Shown here in pieces: positions 57,028-64,000 of a stretch of DNA of 64,000 bases. The position numbers and the translations under genes were made by a program. A model generated the notes under the pieces. It made no database searches and had not been told where the DNA came from. It saw only the letters and a list, made by a program, of their open reading frames with translations. Location of the stretch: the NCBI RefSeq assembly GCF_000711715.1, contig NZ_JONN01000001.1, positions 682,001-746,000 on the forward strand, read 5' to 3'. This stretch comes from Sphingomonas astaxanthinifaciens DSM 22298 (GTDB lineage Bacteria > Pseudomonadota > Alphaproteobacteria > Sphingomonadales > Sphingomonadaceae). The stretch's first letter is position 1. Every line of letters begins with the position of its first letter.

Positions 57028-60000
57028 ATGTCGCGTCCCTCCGCCCTCAAGCCGCTCGATCGCGACCAGGCCGCCGCGGCCGAACCCTACAAGCACGCCT
57101 CGCTCTCGGCGAGCGCGGGGACCGGCAAGACGCAGGTCCTGACCGCGCGCGTGCTTCGCCTGCTGCTCGAGGGCGCCGCGCCCGAATCGATCCTCTGCCT
57201 GACCTTCACCAAGGCCGCCGCCGCCGAAATGGCCGAGCGGATCGGCGGGCGTCTTGCCTTCTGGGTCGGGCTCGACGAGGCTGGGCTCGAAGCCGAACTC
57301 CGGGCGCTCGGGGTGGCGCCCGACCCCGCGCTTGTGGCCCGGGCGCGCCGTCTCTTCGCAATGGTCCTCGACTGTCCCGGCGGGCTTCGAATCCAGACCA
57401 TCCACAGCTTCTGCCAGACCCTGCTGGGCGCCTTTCCCGCCGAGGCCGGGATCACCCCTGGCTTCCGCCCGGTCGAGGGGCGCGAGGAGGAAGCGCTGGT
57501 CGAGCGGACGCTGGCCATGCTTGCCGAGCGGTCGGCAGCCGGCGACGGCGGCTTTCTCGCCGATCTCGAGATCATGTCGGGGCGCCTCGGCGAGGAGGAC
57601 GTCCGCAAATATCTGAGGCGCTGCGCCGCCGCGGCCGAGGCCATGGCGCGCTTTTCCGACCTCGCCGCGATCGAGCCGTCGCTGCGCCGGCTGTTCGACC
57701 TCCCCGATGGCGACACCGAGGAGCACGTCCGCGCCGAATGCGACGACGGCCGGTTCGATTGCGATCTGCTGCGCCGGCTCGCCGACGGCCACCGCGGCTG
57801 GAAGGGGTCGAAGAACGCGCCCGTCCATGCCGCGACGATCGACGCCTGGCTCGCCGCCGATCCGGCCGAGCGGTGCCGGCGATTGCCCGAGCTCGCGAAG
57901 ATCGTGATCAAGGCCGATGGCGTTCCCCGCGAGGCGTCGAGCGGCCTCCTCAAGGCACTGCCGACCGCTGCCGAGGACTGCCTCGCCCTCGCCGACGCGC
58001 TCGCCAGGCTGCTGATGTTGCGCAAGGTCGGGGCCTCGGTACGATTGCAGGCCGCGGGCCTTCGCGCGGGCAAGCGCTTCGCCGACGCTTATGCCGCGGC
58101 CAAGCGCGCCGAGGGCGTGGCGGACTTCGACGACCTCATCCGCTGGTCGCGCGACCTTCTCCAGCAGCCGGGGATTGCCGACTGGATCCGCTTCAAGCTC
58201 GACCGGCGGACCGATCATCTGCTGGTCGACGAGGCGCAGGACACCAATGCCGCGCAATGGGCGATCGTGCGCGCGCTGACCGAGGAATATTGGGCCGGGC
58301 AGGGGGCGGGCCCCGAGCATCGCACCCTGTTCATGGTCGGCGATTTCAAGCAGGCGATCTACGGCTTCCAGGGGACCGACCCCAAGGAGTTCGAAAAGGC
58401 CCGCGCCGACTTCCGCGACGCCGCATTGGGCGGGCCGCTGCCCTTCGAACTGCTCTCGATCAGCCGTAGCTTCCGGTCTTCGCAGGCGGTCCTCGACGTG
58501 GTCGATGCGGTGCTCGGCCACCTCACCCACCAGCGGATCGGCCTGCCCGAGGCGAGCGCGCCGCACCTTGCCTTTCACGCCGCCCGCGCCGGCAGCGTCG
58601 AACTGTGGCCGCCCTTCGACGTGGCGGACTCCGACGACGGGACGGACGAGGGCGAGGAGCGCTGGGAGGACGAGAACCGGCGCCAACATGCCAGCCACCT
58701 CGCCGACTTCATCGCCGCCGAGCTGAAGCGCGCGCCCGTGCTCGCCTCGACCGGGCGGCCGCTCGGCCCGGGCGACATCCTGGTCCTCGTCCGCAGCCGG
58801 GCGAGCGGGCTTGCCGCCTTGCTTGTCGCGCGACTGTTCGAGCGCGGGGTGCGGACCGCCGGGCTCGACCGGCTGGTGCTGTCCGAACCGCTAGCGGTCC
58901 AGGACCTGCTCGCCGCGCTCCGCTTCGCGGTCCAGCCGCTCGACGACCTGACCCTGGCCTCGCTCCTGGTCTCGCCGCTGATCGGCTGGGACCAGGACCA
59001 GCTCTATGCGCTGGCCGGCGGCGACCGGCGGCGCTCCTTATGGGAGGAGCTGCGCCACCGTGCGGGCGAGGGCGGAATGTTCGAGGCCGCACGCGCGCTG
59101 CTCGCCGACCTCCTCGCCGCTGCCGATTATCTCGGGCCCCACGCCTTTCTCGAGCGCATCCTGTCGGGCCCGCTCGACGGGCGGCGCAAGCTGCTCGGCC
59201 GGCTCGGCCGCTCGGCGCGCGATCCCATCAACGAGCTAGTCGCCGCCGCCATCCAGTTCGAGAATAATGAGACCGTCACGCTCCAGCAGTTCCTCGCCTG
59301 GCTCGGCCATGGCGCGCTCGAGGTGAAGCGCGACCCCGAGGGCCGGGGCGACGACGTGCGGATCATGACCGTGCATGGCGCCAAGGGGCTCGAGGCACCG
59401 CTCGTCATCCTCGCCGACGCGACCGCCAACCCCAGGGACCTCGGCGGCACCAACATGATCCTCGACGTCCCCGCCGAGGGCGGCAGCTTCCCGCTCATCC
59501 GGCCGCGCAAGGACGAATTGTCGCCGCCGCTCGACGCCATTGTCGCCGCGGAGGAACAGCGCGACCTCGAGGAGCATTTCCGGCTGCTCTACGTCGCGCT
59601 GACCCGCGCGGCCGAGCGGCTGATCGTCGCTGGCCTCAAGCCGTCAAAGGCGATCTCGGCCGACAGCTGGCACAGCGTCGTCGGCGCGGCACTGGGCGCG
59701 ATGGGGGTCGAGCCCGACGAGAAGGGCGTGCTTCGTCACGCCGCGGGCGAGGTGCCCTCCGCCCATGCCGAGGAACCGGGCCCGTCAGCGGCGCGCGTCA
59801 CCGTCCCGGCCTGGGCCCGAGCGCCAGCCCCGGTCGAAGCGCGCCCGCCGCGGCCGCTGGCGCCCTCGCAGATCGCGCCCGACACCGACAGCCGTCCACC
59901 GCCTGGCCCCGACGCGGCCGCGGCGGCCGAGCGCGGCCGCCTGCTTCACGCGCTGTTCGAGCGGCTCCCCGCGACCCCGCAGCCTGAGCGGCGGCGGACC

Positions 60001-60453
60001 GCGCTCGAATGGCTTCGGGAGGGCGCCGGGCTCGCCGACGCCGCGGCCCGGCTGGCGCTGGTCGACGCGGCGCTGGCGGTGATCGAAGACCCGGCCCACG
60101 CCGCTTTGTTCGCGCCCGAAGCGCTGGCCGAGGCCCCGATCGCCGCGACGCTCGAGGACGGGACCGTGGTCGTGGGCACCGTCGACCGACTGCTGGTGAC
60201 GTCGGAGATGGTGCGGGTGGTCGACTTCAAGACTGGGCGACGCTTTCCCGCCGGCCTCGCCCAGGTTTCCGACAGCCACCGCCGCCAGATGCGCGCTTAT
60301 GGCCGCGCGCTCGCGGTCATCTTCCCCGGCCGCCGTATCGAACTGGCACTGCTCTACACCGAGGGGCCGGTCATCATCTCGCTTCCGCTTGAGGATGAAG
60401 CGGAGGCGACCCATATGCACGGAAACTTCCATCAGGAGTCGCCTTCCCCATGA
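57028..60453 (+). CDS. addA: Double-strand break repair helicase AddA
   Basis: AddA is the UvrD-type 3'-5' helicase and nuclease subunit of AddAB. The 1141-aa protein has Walker [17 protein letters not shown], motif [19 protein letters not shown], motif V/VI region [20 protein letters not shown] (motif as IMTVHGAKG) and [14 protein letters not shown], and the C-terminal RecB-like nuclease [12 protein letters not shown] chose the ATG at 57028 ([14 protein letters not shown]) as the usual N-terminus; two earlier in-frame ATGs exist (57013 and 56962). It overlaps trxA by 4 nt. Confidence 0.95.
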   Translation: MSRPSALKPLDRDQAAAAEPYKHASLSASAGTGKTQVLTARVLRLLLEGAAPESILCLTFTKAAAAEMAERIGGRLAFWVGLDEAGLEAELRALGVAPDPALVARARRLFAMVLDCPGGLRIQTIHSFCQTLLGAFPAEAGITPGFRPVEGREEEALVERTLAMLAERSAAGDGGFLADLEIMSGRLGEEDVRKYLRRCAAAAEAMARFSDLAAIEPSLRRLFDLPDGDTEEHVRAECDDGRFDCDLLRRLADGHRGWKGSKNAPVHAATIDAWLAADPAERCRRLPELAKIVIKADGVPREASSGLLKALPTAAEDCLALADALARLLMLRKVGASVRLQAAGLRAGKRFADAYAAAKRAEGVADFDDLIRWSRDLLQQPGIADWIRFKLDRRTDHLLVDEAQDTNAAQWAIVRALTEEYWAGQGAGPEHRTLFMVGDFKQAIYGFQGTDPKEFEKARADFRDAALGGPLPFELLSISRSFRSSQAVLDVVDAVLGHLTHQRIGLPEASAPHLAFHAARAGSVELWPPFDVADSDDGTDEGEERWEDENRRQHASHLADFIAAELKRAPVLASTGRPLGPGDILVLVRSRASGLAALLVARLFERGVRTAGLDRLVLSEPLAVQDLLAALRFAVQPLDDLTLASLLVSPLIGWDQDQLYALAGGDRRRSLWEELRHRAGEGGMFEAARALLADLLAAADYLGPHAFLERILSGPLDGRRKLLGRLGRSARDPINELVAAAIQFENNETVTLQQFLAWLGHGALEVKRDPEGRGDDVRIMTVHGAKGLEAPLVILADATANPRDLGGTNMILDVPAEGGSFPLIRPRKDELSPPLDAIVAAEEQRDLEEHFRLLYVALTRAAERLIVAGLKPSKAISADSWHSVVGAALGAMGVEPDEKGVLRHAAGEVPSAHAEEPGPSAARVTVPAWARAPAPVEARPPRPLAPSQIAPDTDSRPPPGPDAAAAAERGRLLHALFERLPATPQPERRRTALEWLREGAGLADAAARLALVDAALAVIEDPAHAALFAPEALAEAPIAATLEDGTVVVGTVDRLLVTSEMVRVVDFKTGRRFPAGLAQVSDSHRRQMRAYGRALAVIFPGRRIELALLYTEGPVIISLPLEDEAEATHMHGNFHQESPSP

Positions 60454-60767
60454 CCAAGACCGTGACCGACCAGAGCTTCGCCGACGACGTGCTGGGCGCC
60501 GACATGCCCGTGCTGGTGGATTTCTGGGCGGAGTGGTGCGGGCCGTGCAAGATGATCGCCCCGGCGCTGGAGGAACTCAGCCAGACGCTCGGCGACAAGG
60601 TCACCATCGCCAAGCTCAACATCGATGAAAATCCCGAGACTCCGGGCAAATATGGTGTCCGCGGAATCCCGACCATGCTGCTGTTCAAGGGCGGTGAGCC
60701 CGTCGCGCAGAAGGTCGGCGCGCTGCCCAAGAGCCAGCTCGCCGCCTGGCTCGAGGGCGCGCTCTGA
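60450..60767 (+). CDS. trxA: Thioredoxin
   Basis: A 105-aa thioredoxin, the standard cytoplasmic disulfide reductase. The active site is [18 protein letters not shown], and the cis-Pro is in [14 protein letters not shown]. Its ATG overlaps the addA stop (ATGA), so it is the last gene of the divL-to-trxA run. The addA-trxA link is common in alphaproteobacteria. Confidence 0.97.
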   Translation: MTKTVTDQSFADDVLGADMPVLVDFWAEWCGPCKMIAPALEELSQTLGDKVTIAKLNIDENPETPGKYGVRGIPTMLLFKGGEPVAQKVGALPKSQLAAWLEGAL

Positions 60768-60779
60768 GGTCCTGACCAC

Positions 60780-60858
60780 CGTCGTCCCCCGCGAAAGCGG
60801 GGACTTCGGTGGGTGAGGGGCGATGTTGCGGGAGGTCCCGGCCTTTGCCGGGACGACG
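60780..60858. repeat. Composite palindromic repeat (REP pair) between trxA and secA
   Basis: Two inverted arms of the CGTCGTCCC family: 60780-60806 (hairpin GTCCCC-C-GC/GCGGGGAC) and 60831-60858 (GTCCCGGC-cttt-GCCGGGAC). The total length and layout match the 79-bp element in mutL, so this is the intergenic version of the same unit. Confidence 0.88.
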
Positions 60859-60965
60859 TCCTCGTCAATTGACTACCCCCGACCCCAACCCTACATCGCC
60901 CGGCACTTGAAAACGCTCGCGCGCGGGCGTGTCACCTCCTGCCTGCGCGCCACATAGGAAGTCTG

Positions 60966-63686
60966 ATGCTGCAATCGCTGGCCAAGTCGCTCTTCGGCTC
61001 GAGCAACGACCGTTACGTCGCCAAGCTCCGCCGGATCGTCGACGCGATCAACGCCTACGAGCCGACCATCTCGGCGCTGACCGATGAGGAGCTGGCCAAC
61101 CAGACGGTCATCTTCCGCCAGAGGCTGGCCAACGGCACCAAGCTCGACGACCTCCTCCCCGAGGCCTTCGCCACGGTGCGCGAGGCGGCCAAGCGCACGC
61201 TCGGCCAGCGTCACTACGACGTGCAGATGATCGGCGGCATCGCGCTCCACCGCGGCGAGATCGCCGAGATGCGCACCGGCGAGGGCAAGACCCTGGTCGC
61301 GACGCTCGCGACCTACCTGAACGCGCTTCCGGGCAAGGGCGTCCATGTGGTCACCGTCAACGACTATCTCGCCCGCCGCGACGCCGAGTGGATGGGGCAG
61401 GTCCACAATTTCCTCGGCCTGACCGTCGGCGTGATCGTGCCGAACCTCAACGAGGACGAGCGCCGCGCGGCCTATAACGCCGACATCACCTACGCGACCA
61501 ACAACGAGCTCGGCTTCGATTACCTGCGCGACAACATGAAATATTCGCGCGAGCAGATGGTCCAGCGGCCCTTCTGGCACGCGATCGTCGACGAGGTGGA
61601 CTCGATCCTGATCGACGAGGCGCGCACCCCGCTGATCATCTCGGGGCCGACCGACGACAAGAGCGACCTCTACATCAAGGTCGACGCGCTGGTGAAGCAG
61701 CTCACCGAGGCCGACTACGAGAAGGACGAGAAGCAGCGCAGCGTCGTCCTCACCGAGGAAGGCACCGAAAAGGCCGAGCGGCTGCTCGAGGAAGCCGGCC
61801 TGATCGAGGGCGCGAACCTCTACGACATCGCCAACACGCAGGTGGTCCACCACCTCAACCAGGCGCTCAAGGCGAACACCATGTTCCGCCGCGACATCGA
61901 CTATATCGTCAAGGACGGGAAGGTCGTCATCATCGACGAGTTCACCGGCCGGATGATGGATGGTCGGCGCTGGTCGGATGGCCTTCACCAGGCCGTCGAA
62001 GCCAAGGAAGGCGTCCAGATCGAGCCCGAGAACCAGACCCTCGCCTCGATCACCTTCCAGAACTATTTCCGCATGTATCCGAAGCTCTCGGGCATGACCG
62101 GAACCGCGCTCACCGAAGCGCCCGAATTCTTCGACATCTACAAGATGAACGTCGTCTCGATCCCGACCCACGTGCCGGTCCAGCGGATCGATGAAGAGGA
62201 CGAATTCTACAAGAATATCAACGACAAGTTCGCGGCGATCGCGAAGGAGATCAAGAAGCGGCAGGAGATGGGCCAGCCCGTCCTCGTCGGAACCGTCTCG
62301 ATCGAGAAGTCCGAACTGCTCGGCGAATTCCTCGAGAAGGAAGGCATCCGCCACTCGGTCCTCAACGCCCGCTTCCACGAGCAGGAAGCCCATCTCGTGG
62401 CGCAGGCCGGGCGGATCGGCGCGGTCACCATCGCCACCAACATGGCCGGCCGCGGCACCGACATCCAATTGGGCGGCAACGTCGAGTTCCGGGTCGGCGA
62501 CGAGCTCGGCGACATGCCCGAAGGCCCCGAGCGCGACGCCGCGATCGAGCGGATCAGGCAGGAGGTCCAGGCCGAACGCGAGCAGGTTCGCGCCAATGGC
62601 GGCCTCTTCGTCCTCGGCACCGAGCGCCACGAAAGCCGCCGCATCGACAACCAGCTGCGCGGCCGTTCGGGCCGTCAGGGCGACCCGGGCCTGTCGCGCT
62701 TCTATCTCAGCCTCGACGACGACCTGCTGCGCATCTTCGGCCCGCAGACCGCCTTCGCCCGCCTGATGGAGAAGAACCTCGAGGACGGTGAGGCGATCGT
62801 CTCCCCGTGGATATCCAAGGCCATCGAGACCGCGCAGAAGAAGGTCGAGGCGCGCAACTACGACATCCGCAAGCAGGTCGTCGAATTCGACGACGTGATG
62901 AACGACCAGCGCAAGGTCATCTACGAGCAGCGCGCCGAGATCATGGACGCCGAGCATGTCTCGGACGTCGTCACCGACATGCGCGCCGACACCGTCACCA
63001 GCCTGGTCGAAGCGCATTGCCCGCCGGGGACCTATCCCGAGCAATGGGATGTCCCGGGCCTCAAGGAGAGCCTCGACGAGGTCCTCGGCCTCCAGCCGCC
63101 GCTCGACGACTGGCTCAAGGAAGATGCGGTCGACCAGGAATTGCTGATCGAACGGATCGGTGCCCAGGCCGACGAGGTGATGGTCGCCAAGACCAGCGAG
63201 GTCGATCCCGACCGCTGGCAGGAGGTCGAGAAGACCATCCTCATCCAGACGCTCGACCACCATTGGAAGGAGCATCTGGCGACGCTCGACGCGCTGCGCC
63301 AGGTCATCCACCTGCGCTCCTATGCGCAGAAGAAGCCGATCGACGAATATAAGCAGGAAGCCTTCGTCCTGTTCGAGCGCCTGCTGGTCGCGATCCGCGA
63401 GGACGTCACCAAGACGCTGATGCGTGCGCAGGTCGCGCTCGAGCCGCCGCCGCTGCCCGAGCTCCCGGCCTTCCTGACCCAGCATCTCGATCCGCTCTCG
63501 GGCTTCGACGACACCGCCGACCTCGACGCCGCCGCGCGCGGGCTGATCGGGGGCGACGGGCAGTCGCTCAATATCCCGCAGCCCGACCTTCCCGAAGGCG
63601 CGCTTGCCCAGCCGATCAACCGCAATGCGCCGTGCCCCTGCGGCTCGGGCAAGAAGTTCAAGCACTGCCACGGGCAGCTGGCCTAG
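60966..63686 (+). CDS. secA: Preprotein translocase ATPase SecA
   Basis: SecA drives post-translational export of unfolded preproteins through SecYEG. The 906-aa protein has Walker [21 protein letters not shown] (here [11 protein letters not shown]), motif [16 protein letters not shown], the second helicase motif [16 protein letters not shown] and the C-terminal zinc SEC-C motif [17 protein letters not shown]. Length and N-terminus ([20 protein letters not shown]) are normal. A GGAAG ribosome site precedes the ATG. The 5' gap holds the composite repeat. Confidence 0.98.
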   Translation: MLQSLAKSLFGSSNDRYVAKLRRIVDAINAYEPTISALTDEELANQTVIFRQRLANGTKLDDLLPEAFATVREAAKRTLGQRHYDVQMIGGIALHRGEIAEMRTGEGKTLVATLATYLNALPGKGVHVVTVNDYLARRDAEWMGQVHNFLGLTVGVIVPNLNEDERRAAYNADITYATNNELGFDYLRDNMKYSREQMVQRPFWHAIVDEVDSILIDEARTPLIISGPTDDKSDLYIKVDALVKQLTEADYEKDEKQRSVVLTEEGTEKAERLLEEAGLIEGANLYDIANTQVVHHLNQALKANTMFRRDIDYIVKDGKVVIIDEFTGRMMDGRRWSDGLHQAVEAKEGVQIEPENQTLASITFQNYFRMYPKLSGMTGTALTEAPEFFDIYKMNVVSIPTHVPVQRIDEEDEFYKNINDKFAAIAKEIKKRQEMGQPVLVGTVSIEKSELLGEFLEKEGIRHSVLNARFHEQEAHLVAQAGRIGAVTIATNMAGRGTDIQLGGNVEFRVGDELGDMPEGPERDAAIERIRQEVQAEREQVRANGGLFVLGTERHESRRIDNQLRGRSGRQGDPGLSRFYLSLDDDLLRIFGPQTAFARLMEKNLEDGEAIVSPWISKAIETAQKKVEARNYDIRKQVVEFDDVMNDQRKVIYEQRAEIMDAEHVSDVVTDMRADTVTSLVEAHCPPGTYPEQWDVPGLKESLDEVLGLQPPLDDWLKEDAVDQELLIERIGAQADEVMVAKTSEVDPDRWQEVEKTILIQTLDHHWKEHLATLDALRQVIHLRSYAQKKPIDEYKQEAFVLFERLLVAIREDVTKTLMRAQVALEPPPLPELPAFLTQHLDPLSGFDDTADLDAAARGLIGGDGQSLNIPQPDLPEGALAQPINRNAPCPCGSGKKFKHCHGQLA

Positions 63687-63704
63687 CCTGAGCTTGGCTC
63701 TTTC

Positions 63705-63781
63705 CTCGTCATTGCGAGGAGCGTAGCGACGCGGCAATCCAGAGCGGCAGCGGATTGCTTCGCTGCGCTCGCAATGACGAG
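63705..63781. repeat. Long inverted REP element between secA and putA
   Basis: CTCGTCATTGCGAG (63705-63718) and CTCGCAATGACGAG (63768-63781) are perfect 14-bp inverted copies; an inner GCAATCC (63734-63740)/GGATTGC (63752-63758) pair lies between. This third family (GTCATTGCGAG) is widespread in proteobacterial genomes (from memory). It may serve as the 3' end of secA. Confidence 0.9.
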
Positions 63782-63790
63782 TCCGGTTTG

Positions 63791-64000
63791 ATGAACGTCC
63801 AGCGACCCCTGAGCACCGCCACCCTCGACCGCGCGGCCGTCCGCCGCGACTATCGCCGCGACGAGGAAGAGGTGGTCGCCGAGCGCCTCGCCCAGGCCAG
63901 GCTCGGCCCGCAGGCGGAACGCGAGGCAGAGGCGATCGCGCGGGCGCTGGTCAACCATGTCCGGGGCTCCAAGCCTTCGGGGCTCGACGCCTTCCTCCAC
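63791..64000 (+). CDS. putA: Bifunctional proline dehydrogenase/P5C dehydrogenase PutA (partial, N-terminus only)
   Basis: The first 70 codons of a gene running off the right edge. The start MNVQRPLSTATLDRAAVRRDY and the following segment AIARALVNHVRGSKPSGLDAFLH match the N-terminal helical region of alphaproteobacterial PutA, which oxidises proline to glutamate. The catalytic domains lie outside the window, so the assignment rests on this short N-terminal match. Confidence 0.78.
   Translation, partial: MNVQRPLSTATLDRAAVRRDYRRDEEEVVAERLAQARLGPQAEREAEAIARALVNHVRGSKPSGLDAFLH

Noticed and set aside
56800..58698. A 632-codon minus-strand frame covering the start of addA
   Set aside because: Only its last 48 codons (from GTG 56946) look like a real protein; the rest is antisense to addA.
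60891..63737. A 948-codon open frame antisense to secA
   Set aside because: Shadow of a certain housekeeping gene.

Overview
This 64 kb window is a GC-rich (roughly two-thirds G+C), densely coding chromosomal segment of an alphaproteobacterium, most likely a sphingomonad (Sphingomonas or a close genus). The reasons are: a DivL-type kinase with Tyr in the phospho-acceptor position next to tsaE; amgK-murU cell-wall recycling genes next to addB-addA; two large paralogous TonB-dependent receptors; and a pool of small conserved families (DUF4126, DUF2807, DUF2167, NTF2-like). I see no rRNA, tRNA, IS element, prophage or CRISPR array. Mobile DNA is limited to short palindromic (REP-like) repeats of three families.

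Layout. 1-5260 (minus): mreB-mreC-mreD-mrdA-rodA, the cell-elongation operon, with ATGA overlaps; rodA runs off the left edge. 5376-7347: mutL, carrying an in-frame palindromic repeat, followed by a small unit with a hairpin, an extended Shine-Dalgarno, a 17-codon ORF and a strong terminator. 7322-16491: transporters, small conserved proteins, a thiolase/MaoC pair, an ion-channel-like protein, a PhnA-like protein, MscS and topoisomerase IB. 16530-23048: a DJ-1/PfpI protein, several uncharacterised small genes, an S24/LexA-like protein lacking both catalytic residues, an APC permease and a double-PilZ protein.

23171-30317: nitrogen assimilation (glnA, and glnB coupled to a small HTH gene), a nucleotidyltransferase, map, a Tat-exported S41-like hydrolase, a CinA-like protein, and a 98-aa gene that seems to start at CTG. 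30417-39033: a marR-emrA-emrB efflux operon with a palindromic operator in the promoter, an aldo/keto reductase, an alpha/beta hydrolase, an ACE-like M2 peptidase lipoprotein, a peroxiredoxin and YqgE. 39157-49020: TonB receptor 1, a TPR-sulfotransferase, ahcY, and TonB receptor 2.

49349-60767 (plus) is a long, tightly overlapped run: divL-tsaE-amgK-murU-addB, a tiny opposing gene, then addA-trxA. It joins cell-cycle signalling, tRNA modification, peptidoglycan recycling and double-strand-break repair. secA follows, and the window ends in the first 70 codons of putA. Many long antisense ORFs exist only because of codon bias and are left out.

The most unusual items are the 17-codon ORF unit after mutL, the repeat inside mutL, the catalytically dead S24 protein with clustered repeats at its promoter, the channel protein without a GYGD filter, the CTG-start gene, and the dyads at the marR and TonB-receptor promoters.
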